DNA of 64,000 nucleotides from contig JAZQMY010000041.1 in the NCBI GenBank assembly GCA_045627045.1, forward strand, positions 39,772 to 103,771, written 5' to 3'. Position numbers and translations under genes: made by a program. Below are positions 26,041 through 35,184 of the stretch, one piece after another. The notes under the pieces were generated by a model, which did not search any database, was not told the origin of the DNA, and saw only the letters and a program-made list of their open reading frames with translations. The DNA comes from SIG351 sp045627045. Its GTDB lineage: Bacteria; Bacillota; Clostridia; HGM11327. The first letter of the stretch is position 1; the number at the start of each line of letters is the position of its first letter.

Positions 26041-27329
26041 AAGCGGCCATTGACTATATTTGCAATCCCGATAAAACGGACGGTAAGCTGCTCGTCTCCG
26101 CCTATGGCTGCGCCGCCGAAACTGCGGACATTGAATTTGCCTGGACCCGCCGCCATGCCATCGACAAGGGGACGAACCTGGGCCGTCACCTGATACAAGC
26201 CTTTGAACCCGGTGAGGTCTCACCCGAGGAAGCCCACGAGATCGGTATGAAGCTCGCAAAAGAGATTTTGGGCGGCAAGTATGAATTTGTGCTGACGACC
26301 CATATAGACAAGGATCACGTACACAACCACATCATTTTTAACGCCGTCAGCTTTGCGGATCACAAGCACTATCATTCCAACAAACGGAGCTATCACGAAA
26401 TACGCCGCGTCTCTGACCGACTGTGCAAGGAACACGGTCTGTCCGTCGTCGTTCCCGGACAGGATAAGGGCAAAAGCTACATTGAACACCAGGCAGAGAG
26501 AAACGGCACCAGCTACAAGGCAAAACTGAAAGCGACCATTGACCGGCTCATTCCCACTTGCAAAGATTTTGAGGATTTGCTTGCCCACCTGCAGCGTGAA
26601 GGGTATGAGATAAAGAGAGGAAAATATATCTCCTGCCGCGCCTCCGATCAAGAGAGATTTACCCGAATGAAGACCTTGGGTATCGACTACACGGAGGAAG
26701 CCATTACCGCACGGATCACCGGAGGCTCCAGACCTTCCCGCCAGCCGAAACAGCGCGACGACCGTATCCGTCTGCTGTACGACCTCCAGACAAAACAAGG
26801 AGGGCTCCAGCATTGGGCGAAGATACAAAATCTGAAACTGGCCGCAAAGACCTTCGCCTGGTTGGAAGAACGTGGGATAGACAACTATGCCGATCTTGAA
26901 AGCAAGGCAGACTCCATCACAGAGAAACGGGACAGCTCCCATACCGAGATAAAGACCATCGAGGCAAGGAGCGCGGAGCTCGCCCTTGTGATGAAGCACG
27001 CCGCCACCTATCGGAAGCTGAAACCGATCTACGATCAATACAGACGGTCGGGAGATAAAGAGAAATTTATGCGGGGTCACGAAAGCGAGATCATTCTTTT
27101 TGAGGCCGCCGCCCGTGAGCTCAAACGCCTGGGCGCCGTTCCGCTGCCGACGACCGAGAGTATGAAGGCAGAGCTCGCCGCGCTGAACGCAAAGAAGGAA
27201 AAGTTCCTTGCCGAATATAAAACGGCGAAAAGCGAAGCCCAGGAATACGAGACCATAAAAAAGAACGTGGATACGCTGCTGTCCGTTCCGAAGGACGACG
27301 AACCGAAGCGTACCCATCACATCGAATAA
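26001..27329 (+). CDS. MOBP-type relaxase
   Basis: 442 residues. The relaxase domain is the N-terminal 200: the likely nicking tyrosine is Tyr19 (AIDYICNPDK), and the metal-binding histidine triad lies in HIDKDHVHNHIIFN (His101, His106/108/110). The enzyme cleaves one strand at oriT and pilots it through the secretion channel. The C-terminal half is helical and charged. Related relaxases are found in Tn1549 and the C. difficile CTn elements. Encoded with mobC on the plus strand, opposite to the secretion genes. Confidence 0.93.
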   Translation: MAVTKTHPINSTLKAAIDYICNPDKTDGKLLVSAYGCAAETADIEFAWTRRHAIDKGTNLGRHLIQAFEPGEVSPEEAHEIGMKLAKEILGGKYEFVLTTHIDKDHVHNHIIFNAVSFADHKHYHSNKRSYHEIRRVSDRLCKEHGLSVVVPGQDKGKSYIEHQAERNGTSYKAKLKATIDRLIPTCKDFEDLLAHLQREGYEIKRGKYISCRASDQERFTRMKTLGIDYTEEAITARITGGSRPSRQPKQRDDRIRLLYDLQTKQGGLQHWAKIQNLKLAAKTFAWLEERGIDNYADLESKADSITEKRDSSHTEIKTIEARSAELALVMKHAATYRKLKPIYDQYRRSGDKEKFMRGHESEIILFEAAARELKRLGAVPLPTTESMKAELAALNAKKEKFLAEYKTAKSEAQEYETIKKNVDTLLSVPKDDEPKRTHHIE

Positions 27330-27382
27330 CCCCGCACTTTCGCGGAGTGAAAATATAATTTTATTTCAGGAGGTATCACCCT

Positions 27383-27712
27383 ATGGAAAACAAACCCGCT
27401 ATCATCGTATCCGGCAACAAGAACAATATGCAGCCCTGGTATGAGGAAAAATGCAAGCGCGCCCTAGAAGAGCTCGCCCACCTTGCGGACACCATCCGCC
27501 GCCCCGGTGACGCACCGAACAACGGATGGCAAAGCAAACAGGAGGAAATGGAACATCACCTGGCCCTTGCCGTCAAGAGCGTGCTCGTCCTCTCCATCGT
27601 ATCCTGCGGACATAAAGGCAATATCGAACGCGAAGATATTGACCTGATCGTGGATGAAGGATACGAAGGCTACAAGAAGGTTATGGAGAAGATCATCCAT
27701 GACGAGGCGTGA
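27383..27712 (+). CDS. Conserved small ICE protein, unknown function
   Basis: 109 residues, no membrane segment, likely helical, with a GGAGG ribosome site. Not recognised as a named family. It follows the relaxase and overlaps the next membrane protein gene by 14 bases, so it belongs to the mobilisation operon. Confidence 0.65.
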   Translation: MENKPAIIVSGNKNNMQPWYEEKCKRALEELAHLADTIRRPGDAPNNGWQSKQEEMEHHLALAVKSVLVLSIVSCGHKGNIEREDIDLIVDEGYEGYKKVMEKIIHDEA

Positions 27713-28019
27713 GGCGGTCGGGGCGTTTCTAAAAAACTGCCTGCTGCCGATCACAGCGGCGGTGCTGCTGTTCTTCATTTTCCGTTCCGCCTGTGTGAAG
27801 GATGGGAGCGTGGACTATTTCCTCTTATGGCTCCTGTGCGGTCTGCCTTTTGGGATACACCGTATGTTTTTGTGGATCATCCCCGGCGGCCGTTCCTTCG
27901 GCGGCAGCATTGTCGTCTTTGCCCTGAACTTTCTGATCGGCGCCGTTGTCCTCGTATGGCGGCTCCTGGTCGCCGTGTGGTATGTGCCGCTGACGATGTA
28001 CCGGCTGATAAAGGGGTAA
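27699..28019 (+). CDS. Small membrane protein of the mobilisation operon
   Basis: 106 residues from the ATG at 27699. Three hydrophobic helices are visible (about 13-29, 36-53 and 64-90), with a basic N-terminus and C-terminus. It resembles small integral proteins from Tn1549-like elements sometimes labelled DUF6050; I am not sure of that label. Possibly part of, or a partner to, the transfer channel. Confidence 0.6.
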   Translation: MTRREAVGAFLKNCLLPITAAVLLFFIFRSACVKDGSVDYFLLWLLCGLPFGIHRMFLWIIPGGRSFGGSIVVFALNFLIGAVVLVWRLLVAVWYVPLTMYRLIKG

Positions 28020-28032
28020 ATTGTTATAAAAC

Positions 28033-28095
28033 CAACAGCGCACCACTATATGATGTGGTTGCGCTGTTGATTTGTTCACGAAAATATGGTATAAT
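28033..28095 (+). promoter_or_regulatory. Hairpin and promoter ahead of the DUF6414-AAA+ cassette
   Basis: A near-perfect hairpin (28033-28069, CAACAGCGCACCAC / GTGG-T-TGCGCTGTTG, one extra T) ends the mobilisation operon. It overlaps TTGATT (28067-28072), which with a 17-base spacer and TATAAT (28090-28095) forms a promoter for the cargo genes. Confidence 0.65.
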
Positions 28096-28162
28096 TATGT
28101 AAAAGTAATAATGAGTTTCAAACTCATTCCGATAGAATACAAAAATGTCCGTGGAGGTATCA

Positions 28163-28930
28163 ATGGCAAAGAAGGACAAGAAGATGATAAAGGTCGTCTA
28201 TTTCGATGAGGGGTCCGCTACAGATTTTATCTACGTTATAGAAGGTGGAAAAAGCACCGATAGAAAAGAACACATTGTCACGAAGGCAACTGAGATTGCA
28301 ATCGGAGCGGAGGCAGAAGCAAGCAAATCTGCGGGACTATTTTCAATTATTTCTGCCAAAGTAGGTGCGGCGGCCAATGCCGACTTTTCCAGAGAAGGCA
28401 ATACCATAATTACAAAAGCGATTGAGAATACAATCCTTACTGATTATTTGGAGCATGCTGCAAAAGGTGGAAAATCTTATATACGCATTTTCTCTGATTG
28501 CAAACCATATCCGTATCCGAAATCTTTTGCATTTTTCAAAATGTTAACTCCATACTTAAAAATGACAAACGGACAGATTGAAGTTGCGGATGGTCTCTCA
28601 TTAAATCTTGCACTTATGGATGAGGCGTTAGATAGTGGCAGAGGATATTACGAATTGATGGCTGACTGCGATGGAGAAACTGTCGTTTTGCGCTTTAACA
28701 TAAAAGCATTCCGTAATAATTATTTTATTTCGGATCTTGTAAAAATGAATTTGGACTACCACGCAATAGAAGTTGGTACAGTTAATGTCGGCAGTCTGAC
28801 GATGGAATCGGAATTTGGAGATAACCAAGAAAAAGAAATCAACGGCTTTGACATGATAGATAATACTTTATCTGCGGGTTCTGACGAAATAAAAGTTTAT
28901 GATGTCATTTTGGCTGGGGTATGCAGATGA
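28163..28930 (+). CDS. DUF6414-like protein, first gene of a cargo cassette
   Basis: 255 residues from the ATG at 28163, which follows GGAGGT by five bases (an earlier ATG at 28145 has none). The N-terminus IKVVYFDEGSATDFIYV and a following Ala/Gly-rich segment (about 50-85) match my memory of the DUF6414 family; no function is known to me. It is AT-rich compared with the flanking transfer genes. Its stop overlaps the AAA+ start by ten bases, so the two probably form one functional pair. Confidence 0.68.
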   Translation: MAKKDKKMIKVVYFDEGSATDFIYVIEGGKSTDRKEHIVTKATEIAIGAEAEASKSAGLFSIISAKVGAAANADFSREGNTIITKAIENTILTDYLEHAAKGGKSYIRIFSDCKPYPYPKSFAFFKMLTPYLKMTNGQIEVADGLSLNLALMDEALDSGRGYYELMADCDGETVVLRFNIKAFRNNYFISDLVKMNLDYHAIEVGTVNVGSLTMESEFGDNQEKEINGFDMIDNTLSAGSDEIKVYDVILAGVCR

Positions 28931-30036
28931 ATGTAAAGATTTTTTATGGCGGATTGTCGGGATTTCGCAAAATATTACCTGCAAACGCAAATTATATGCC
29001 TATTGTTGATCTTGCAATATTGGACGATGCAAGACACCGCAAGGTGAAAGTCGATGTGCAAGGCAACCGAATTGAAGAAGAGGAAGTTATACCGCATTAT
29101 GATAATGTAGTTGCCTTTTCAGACGATTATCCCTCATTATCCGAGGGCACTATAGAGAGTTTTACTAATTTTGTATTGCGATATGATATCGATAATTTAT
29201 ATCTGCAAAACCCTCCAGATAGCATTGCAAGACATATTCAAGAACTCTCCTGTGTCAACTGCGATATAAGTAGTCAAGAATACAAGATTATCGATATAGA
29301 CCTACTAAAGAAAATCAATAGCGGTTTTCCCGAAGCGGTTATTGGTCAAGAACTTGCACAGAAACAAATCTTAGCTGCTCTATATAACGTTGCGAAGTGT
29401 CGATATAATAAGCCCTGCGTTATACTGCTATACGGTAGTACCGGAGTAGGAAAAACTGAAAGTGCCAAATTCATTGCAACTACGTTGGAGGAAACGCTTT
29501 TTAGAAAACAGTTTTCCATGCTCCATAGCGAAGAATTTAGCTCCTATATTTTTGGAGGTAAACATAATCAAAATAGCTTGGCTAAAGAATTGCTGGAGAG
29601 AGAATCAAATATCATTTTGTTCGATGAATTTGACAAACCCCATCCTGTATTTCATAGTGCTTTCTACCAGCTGTTTGATGAAGGTATTTACGTTGACAGA
29701 AACTTCACCGTTAAAATGAAAGATTCAGTCATTATATGCACATCAAACTATATGTCTGAAAAAGAAATTCGCACAGCTCTTGGCGAACCTATTTTTTCAA
29801 GATTTGATGCCGTTATCAAATTTGAAAAATTAAACAAAGATGCCATCAAAAAGATTATGGAGAAAGAGTATGATAAACAATACTCCATTTTAGATGAAAC
29901 CGAAAAGGGTATTATCGAAAGTTATCAGATCAAGGAAAAAATCCTTGCTTTAGTTGAAAATTTGGATAACGCAAGACAAATCAGAAGAATTATCAGAGAA
30001 GCCTTTAGTGCTGCTTTGATACGAGAATTGTTATAG
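28921..30036 (+). CDS. AAA+ ATPase, Clp/HslU-like, second gene of the cargo cassette
   Basis: 371 residues. The first 125 residues form a unique N-terminal domain. The AAA+ core then has the entry motif VIGQELAQKQI (140-150), Walker A GSTGVGKT (172-179), Walker B ILFDEFDK (232-239), sensor-1 Asn in CTSN (276) and an arginine finger in FSRFD (294), followed by a short lid. This order is that of ClpB/ClpX-type remodelling ATPases, but no peptidase-binding loop or second ATPase domain is seen. It likely acts on, or is switched by, the DUF6414 partner. Confidence 0.8.
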   Translation: MQMNVKIFYGGLSGFRKILPANANYMPIVDLAILDDARHRKVKVDVQGNRIEEEEVIPHYDNVVAFSDDYPSLSEGTIESFTNFVLRYDIDNLYLQNPPDSIARHIQELSCVNCDISSQEYKIIDIDLLKKINSGFPEAVIGQELAQKQILAALYNVAKCRYNKPCVILLYGSTGVGKTESAKFIATTLEETLFRKQFSMLHSEEFSSYIFGGKHNQNSLAKELLERESNIILFDEFDKPHPVFHSAFYQLFDEGIYVDRNFTVKMKDSVIICTSNYMSEKEIRTALGEPIFSRFDAVIKFEKLNKDAIKKIMEKEYDKQYSILDETEKGIIESYQIKEKILALVENLDNARQIRRIIREAFSAALIRELL

Positions 30037-30117
30037 AAAACTTAATTTCCGCTTTGCGAAGGAACGCATGTTTTGTTGCAAGCGAAACGCACCTTTTAGA
30101 TTGGGGGATACAACACT

Positions 30118-30867
30118 ATGGCACGGTTCATGATAAAGTATGGCGAGAAAGAACATCTCGAACAAATTGTAAAAGGATCAATCAGATTCGCTCCTTCGCA
30201 GACTTATATAAAACTTGAAGAAGCTTTACATAACAAAGGACAAGGTGACTTGCTGGAAGGTAAACTTAAATTAAAAATCCAAGGGGCAAGAGTTCATGAT
30301 AGAGAAAATGATAACCTCATTGCAACGCTGCCTCCAAATTCGGTCATAATTATTTCTATCCAAGACGTTAATAATATGCCCGTGTTTTGCCTTACGCAGT
30401 ATGGAGAGGACGATATTTCCGATTATGTAGACGATTCAAATTATAAAATTTCACTTTCAAACGAAAAACTTCAGGGGATTCAATCTGATTTTCCCAAAGC
30501 CACCCACGCACTCATTATCCTTGAACCAGATAGATTTATAAACGATATAAACGGTATAGAAAATCATCAGTTTGTGAGTGACAGAATTCGTTATTACGAT
30601 TATGACATAAACCCTCTGCAAATGATGATGTATTTAACAACTGGGAGCGAAACTATTGAAACAAATACAGTAATGTCTTTGACCTATGAAAACAGATATC
30701 GGCATTTACTATGTAAGGACGAATCATTTTCAAATCAAGAAGAATACCGCTTTATAGAACTCAATGAACTGATTACAGAACCCGTTTTCTATCCGATTAC
30801 ATTTACATCAAAATATTTGATTGTACCTATCGAGCAGCTAAAACAGCCAGTACAGATAAACATATAA
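30118..30867 (+). CDS. Protein of unknown function, third gene of the cargo cassette
   Basis: 249 residues, soluble, no recognised motif. The opening FMIKYGEKEHLEQIVKGSIRFAP and the late NQEEYRFIELNELI recall the DUF2971-like group of small defence-associated proteins; this is a weak impression. It is AT-rich like the two genes before it, stands 81 bases behind the ATPase, and is followed by a strong terminator, so it may be the effector of a three-gene unit or a separate gene. Confidence 0.6.
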   Translation: MARFMIKYGEKEHLEQIVKGSIRFAPSQTYIKLEEALHNKGQGDLLEGKLKLKIQGARVHDRENDNLIATLPPNSVIIISIQDVNNMPVFCLTQYGEDDISDYVDDSNYKISLSNEKLQGIQSDFPKATHALIILEPDRFINDINGIENHQFVSDRIRYYDYDINPLQMMMYLTTGSETIETNTVMSLTYENRYRHLLCKDESFSNQEEYRFIELNELITEPVFYPITFTSKYLIVPIEQLKQPVQINI

Positions 30868-30870
30868 TTA

Positions 30871-30920
30871 AAAAAGGGAGCGCAGCCCTCGGACGAACCG
30901 AGAAGCCGCGCTCCCTTTTT
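30871..30920. terminator. Strong two-way terminator at the end of the cargo cassette
   Basis: Perfect 13-base arms (AAAAAGGGAGCGC / GCGCTCCCTTTTT). With A and T runs on both sides it can stop the cargo transcript and, from the other side, the transfer operon. Confidence 0.85.
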
Positions 30921-30975
30921 GCGTTTATAAAAGTGTTAATTTTGACCTCTGTATGACCGCCACGGGAGAAGAAAA

Positions 30976-30993
30976 CCTCCGCAAAGGAAAACA
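30976..30993 (+). repeat. 18-base direct repeat, left copy
   Basis: CCTCCGCAAAGGAAAACA, identical to 47967-47984. CTGTATG stands shortly before both copies (30949 and 47950). The two copies bracket the transfer operon. Confidence 0.6.
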
Positions 30994-31027
30994 TACAGTC
31001 TACCTTCCGAAAAGCCGATACAGGAGA

Positions 31028-31225
31028 TTATTTGACCGTTTTTGAACCCCTACCGCTACACTTTTTCGATCTCTCCGAAGTGTAGCGAGGACAGGCTATC
31101 AGGATCACCCGGAAACTCTGCTTGCAGTCGTGGGTACAGCCACGGCAAACCTTGTTGTACTGCCGTCTGCCGTTCTCACCCAGGAAGAAGGACCACTCAT
31201 GCCTCCATTTCTTGCTCCTGCTCAT
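31028..31225 (-). CDS. Small cysteine-containing ICE protein, 65 residues
   Basis: Basic, with CRGCTHDCKQSF and a later ACPRY; the Cys-x2-Cys-x3-Cys pattern and the sequence CKQSFRVILIACPRY are familiar from the end of transfer operons in Tn1549-like elements. It starts in the ATGA overlap with the ardA stop. Function unknown; a zinc-binding role is possible. It is the last gene of the operon. Confidence 0.65.
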   Translation of the reverse strand: MSRSKKWRHEWSFFLGENGRRQYNKVCRGCTHDCKQSFRVILIACPRYTSERSKKCSGRGSKTVK

Positions 31226-32589
31226 AGGCTGCCATGCTCGGGCGTGCCGCGTCCTTCACGCGCCTTTTCGGGCGTGGGTCTTTTGGAGCATTCCCGCTTT
31301 GCCTCGGCAAGACGTTCACGGATGGAGGGCTTTTCCTTTACCTCGTCACGGCGGCCGTTGTTGATCTGCCCGTCGATCATAGCGTAATCGTCCTCCACGG
31401 TCATTTCCGCCGTTTTGAGAGGATTGTCTCTTTCCTGCATTTCTGCGTTTACCACGGCAAAAGCCCTGGTGCCGTTTCCCATAATAAGAAACTGCTTGTC
31501 GTCAGACTGATGGTGGACGCCGTAACCGGCTGCCTCCATTTGTTCTTTTGACAGATCGGTGAGGGCGAAGCTGCCGCGCGGGGTCTGGATACGCTCGCAG
31601 GTCAGATGGTCGTCCGGCTGTTCGGGACGCTCAATGAGCTTTGCCTTATCCTCTGCGATAGAGGTATCCTGTTTCGGATCGTATCCCGTCTCGCGCTCAT
31701 ACTCGGCAATTCTGCCGGGGAGAACGTCGTCCCCGGTCTGCGCCATTTCCTCCAGCATTTCACGGAGGGCTGCCGTCTTGCCCTCCAGGAGAAGGTCGGC
31801 AATAAGCTCCTTCTGTTCGTGGGGCTCGGGGTGCTGTGCCGCATACTGCGGATCATGCTGACGGAAAAACTCGTCAAGATCAAAGGCAAGGTCGGTGACC
31901 ATATCCATTTTGTCGTCCATCGTGAGCTCCGGTTCTTCATCCTCAAAATTCATAACACGGTATTCCTCCGGGATACTCTCTATCTGTCCGTCGTATTCCT
32001 CATAGAAGCGGTCGCCTGTATCACGGACATAGCCGAAGTCGGTAAATTCGCCTCCTTCCTCCAGGACAACGTCACGGCCGTATGCCTCGTAGTCAAAATA
32101 ACTTTCCAGATAGGACGGAATCTCCATAGCGCCCAATTCCTCGATGTAATACCTTCCCAGGTCGTCGTGATCGTGGATGCCGGGGTAAACATCGTAGCAA
32201 TCCAGATTATAGGTCAGATTTATCAAATCCTCCAGACTGCGCGTATGCTCGCCCATTTCTATTGCTGCATGGAACTGCTCGTATTCGCTCGGCGTCATTT
32301 CATCCAGCCGCGACGCCAGATAATTGAGCTCGTCAAGGTTGACGTACTCGCCCAGCTTGTCATAAAGGCCGTCCACATAGCAATCATAGTCGGTTACAAA
32401 CCATTCCTCATAGACGCAGCCAAACTCGTCCGCCTGCCCGATACCGATACGCTCAAAGACCTTTTTTATTTCATCGGCGGTGGTGGGAAACCTGACCCAT
32501 TCGCCCACAAGCTCGCCCTCGTTATATTTTCCCAGGTTGGTTATAAAGGCGGCAAAGGGATAATCTTTGTCATATTCATAGTTCGGCAT
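31222..32589 (-). CDS. ardA: Antirestriction protein ArdA with extra C-terminal region
   Basis: 455 residues, far longer than stand-alone ArdA (about 165). Residues 1-170 are the acidic, DNA-mimicking ArdA fold (AAFITNLGKYNEGELVGEWVRFP; YNLDCYDVYPGI), which blocks type I restriction enzymes when the ICE enters a new cell. The remainder is acidic and includes a YodL/DUF4316-like part (about 320-400), ending in EKPSIRERLAEAKRE. Net charge is strongly negative, in line with DNA mimicry. It lies 14 bases behind the preceding gene. Confidence 0.88.
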   Translation of the reverse strand: MPNYEYDKDYPFAAFITNLGKYNEGELVGEWVRFPTTADEIKKVFERIGIGQADEFGCVYEEWFVTDYDCYVDGLYDKLGEYVNLDELNYLASRLDEMTPSEYEQFHAAIEMGEHTRSLEDLINLTYNLDCYDVYPGIHDHDDLGRYYIEELGAMEIPSYLESYFDYEAYGRDVVLEEGGEFTDFGYVRDTGDRFYEEYDGQIESIPEEYRVMNFEDEEPELTMDDKMDMVTDLAFDLDEFFRQHDPQYAAQHPEPHEQKELIADLLLEGKTAALREMLEEMAQTGDDVLPGRIAEYERETGYDPKQDTSIAEDKAKLIERPEQPDDHLTCERIQTPRGSFALTDLSKEQMEAAGYGVHHQSDDKQFLIMGNGTRAFAVVNAEMQERDNPLKTAEMTVEDDYAMIDGQINNGRRDEVKEKPSIRERLAEAKRECSKRPTPEKAREGRGTPEHGSL

Positions 32590-32603
32590 TCTTCGTCACC
32601 TCC

Positions 32604-33098
32604 TTAAAGCTCCTGCTCGGTTTTGCCTTTTGCCGCCGTCGGCGTCTGCTTGGCGGCACACTCCTTTTTGCCCTGTTCCAGACGTTCACGGATGGAGGGC
32701 TTTTTTTCGGTATCCCTGGCAGAGTGTTCCGCTGACTTTTCATGCTGCCACTCGTCGCCGGAAAGCAAGATATAACCGTGTTCCGTAAAATGCCCCTGTT
32801 CTTCCTTCGCCGCATACTGCCCGAAAGGAACGGGATCAATGGCGTTCAGTAGCTCGGGCGTGAGAAGGATATCCGTATGCTGGGCGATAAAGCGCAAGCC
32901 CAGGTCGTTCAGATCGCGGACGTTGGGCTCAAATACGAAATAGTCCGTATTTGCCGCAAATTCTTTGAACTGCTCCGGTGTCGTCAGCTTAAACGGGGAT
33001 GCCTGCACTGCCGCAAGCAATTCCTTATCTTCAGGAGAAAGGGCGGCGACTGCCGCCCTGACTTCGGGTAAACTTTGAATATCTTTATTTTCTGCCAT
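32604..33098 (-). CDS. ICE protein with YodL-like region and KPSIRERL tail
   Basis: 164 residues from the ATG at 33098, eight bases after AAAGG (an ATG at 33107 is too close to that site). No catalytic motif was recognised. Its C-terminus (KKPSIRERLEQGKKE) is nearly the same as that of ArdA, and even the DNA is identical over 25 bases (32680-32704 against 31310-31334), so one tail was probably copied from the other. Function unknown. Confidence 0.65.
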   Translation of the reverse strand: MAENKDIQSLPEVRAAVAALSPEDKELLAAVQASPFKLTTPEQFKEFAANTDYFVFEPNVRDLNDLGLRFIAQHTDILLTPELLNAIDPVPFGQYAAKEEQGHFTEHGYILLSGDEWQHEKSAEHSARDTEKKPSIRERLEQGKKECAAKQTPTAAKGKTEQEL

Positions 33099-35184
33099 TA
33101 GCACCATCCTTTCTTTTTGGGAACTCCAGCTTGAATTTCACAAACTTTTCTCCCGTATCCTCCATAACTACGGTCGCGTCGTAGGTGTCGCCCTTCTTTT
33201 CAGACCACATACCTTTTACGGCGGTACGGCCTTTCTTCAAAAGGTCGGCCGCCATCTTCTTTGTCAGCTCCTTCTTGCGGGAAGTCCAGAAACGGTCATT
33301 CTTCCAGAGAACGAAGGAACAGGAACGATCGGAACACGCAAAATTGCTTTTGCCCTCATATACCGGCTTGCCGCAGCGGGGACAGTTGCCAATCACCTCT
33401 TTATCGGGGGCGAACAGCTGTTGTCCTTCCTCGGAGATATGGGAATAGGTCGATACGGTATCCTTCACCATAGCGCAGATACCGTTAAGGAACTCGCCCG
33501 GATTGGCTTCACCTCTTGCAATAGAAGTTAGGCGCTGCTCCCATTCTGCCGTGAGCATAGGAGAGGTCAGCGGTTCGGGAAGAACGGTTACAAGGTTCAT
33601 ACCCGCTTTTGTGGGAATGAGATTTTTACCCTTGCGCTCCACAAATCCCGCCGATACCAGCTTTTCGATAATGGCCGCTCTGGTCGCCGGTGTGCCTAAA
33701 CCTTTACGCTCGGCCTCGTCCGGCATATCTGCCTTGCCCGCGTTCTCCATAGCGGAAAGTAAGGTGTCCTCGGTAAAAGGTTTCGGGGGCTGGGTGTAAT
33801 GCTCGGTGATCTCTGCGGATACGTTATCGTAGGTCGCCCCCTCGGTAAGCTCGGGCAGATCGGCGCCACCGTCCTCGTCCTCCGGCTTTTCTTTCAGGGA
33901 GGAACGGAAGATACGCTCGATCTCGCGCCATCCTTCGGAGAGGATGTGCTTGCCTTTTGCCGTGAAGGAATGGCCGCCGCACTCCAAGGAAGCCGTTACC
34001 GTCTCATAATGGAAGGGCTCCGCCGCCGCACAAAGCAGCCTGCAGCATACGAGAAGGAACAAGTTACGCTCGCCCACAGGCAAAGCGGAGATATCCGCTT
34101 TTTCGGTCTCCATCGTGGGAATGATCGCGTGGTGGTCGGTCACGCCCTTGTCGGATACCATAAGCTCCACCAGGGGAAAGAAACTGCTGCACTTATCAAA
34201 GGGCGGTACCTTCGCCGCAAGGTGAATCACACAGGAAGCAGTTTCCGCCATGTCGGAGGTGAGATAGCGGCTGTCGGTACGGGGATAGGTCAACAGTTTC
34301 TTTTCATAGAGGCTTTGCGCATAATCAAGGGTCTGCTTTGCCGTGTACCCGAAAATGCGGTTGGCCTCTCTCTGCAGGGTGGTGAGGTCGTACAACTTGG
34401 GAGGCTGTTCTTTCTTCTGCTCACGCTTGACAGAAACGCACACGGCGGATCTGTCGGCACAAGCGGTTTTGACCTTCTCTGCGTCCTCCGGGGAGATGAT
34501 CTTCTCAGAAACAGCCTCCGCACCGTTCACCTTCAGGCGCACGTGATGATATTTTTCTTTGCGGAACATCATCGTTTTAGCCTCGCGCTCGGCAAGCATA
34601 GCCAGGGTCGGGGTCTGCACTCGTCCCACGTTCAGGGTACGGTGATAGAGAACGGAGAAAAGACGGGTGGCATTGATACCCACCAGCCAATCCGCCTTTT
34701 GTCTGCAAAGTGCGGATTGATACAGGGCGTCATACTCTACGCCCGGTCGCAGGTCATTCATACCCTCACGGATCGCGCTGTCCTCCATAGAGGAAATCCA
34801 TAGTCTTTCAATGGGCTTGCTACAGCCGGTCATTTCATAGACCAAACGGAAAATGAGCTCACCTTCGCGTCCTGCGTCGCAAGCATTGACGACGGTATCC
34901 ACGTCGGGGCGGTTCATCAGGGTACGTAGATTTTCAAAGGCTGCCTCCTTGCCGGGAGCGATCACATAACGGAAGGGCTCGGGGAGAATGGGAAGGTCGT
35001 CATAGCGCCATTTCTTGAAATTCTCGTTATATCCCGCCGCGTCCATCGGGGAAACAAGGTGGCCCACGCACCAGGAAACGATATATCCATTCCCCTGAAA
35101 AAAGCCATCGGCCCCGGATTTTACACCCAGGGCCGAGGCGATAGATTTTGCTACACTCGGTTTTTCTGCGATAATCAGCTTCAT
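33085..35184 (-). CDS. topB: DNA topoisomerase III (type IA)
   Basis: 699 residues. Toprim acids are in IIAEKPSVA (Glu7) and NACDAGREGE (Asp103, Asp105 region); the strand-cleaving tyrosine is Tyr300 in LLTYPRTDSRYL. A C-terminal zinc-ribbon-like part has CPRCGKP and CSDRSC. The enzyme relaxes and decatenates DNA; ICE copies are thought to help transfer or replication of the circular form. The start overlaps the DUF4366 stop by four bases. Confidence 0.94.
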   Translation of the reverse strand: MKLIIAEKPSVAKSIASALGVKSGADGFFQGNGYIVSWCVGHLVSPMDAAGYNENFKKWRYDDLPILPEPFRYVIAPGKEAAFENLRTLMNRPDVDTVVNACDAGREGELIFRLVYEMTGCSKPIERLWISSMEDSAIREGMNDLRPGVEYDALYQSALCRQKADWLVGINATRLFSVLYHRTLNVGRVQTPTLAMLAEREAKTMMFRKEKYHHVRLKVNGAEAVSEKIISPEDAEKVKTACADRSAVCVSVKREQKKEQPPKLYDLTTLQREANRIFGYTAKQTLDYAQSLYEKKLLTYPRTDSRYLTSDMAETASCVIHLAAKVPPFDKCSSFFPLVELMVSDKGVTDHHAIIPTMETEKADISALPVGERNLFLLVCCRLLCAAAEPFHYETVTASLECGGHSFTAKGKHILSEGWREIERIFRSSLKEKPEDEDGGADLPELTEGATYDNVSAEITEHYTQPPKPFTEDTLLSAMENAGKADMPDEAERKGLGTPATRAAIIEKLVSAGFVERKGKNLIPTKAGMNLVTVLPEPLTSPMLTAEWEQRLTSIARGEANPGEFLNGICAMVKDTVSTYSHISEEGQQLFAPDKEVIGNCPRCGKPVYEGKSNFACSDRSCSFVLWKNDRFWTSRKKELTKKMAADLLKKGRTAVKGMWSEKKGDTYDATVVMEDTGEKFVKFKLEFPKRKDGANGRK

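Noticed and set aside
26220..27320. 366-residue minus-strand open frame
   Set aside because: Antisense shadow of the relaxase gene, whose motifs and overlap with mobC leave no doubt about the coding strand.
31606..32607. 333-residue plus-strand open frame
   Set aside because: Antisense to ardA.
33799..34803. 334-residue plus-strand open frame
   Set aside because: Antisense to topB, no ribosome site.
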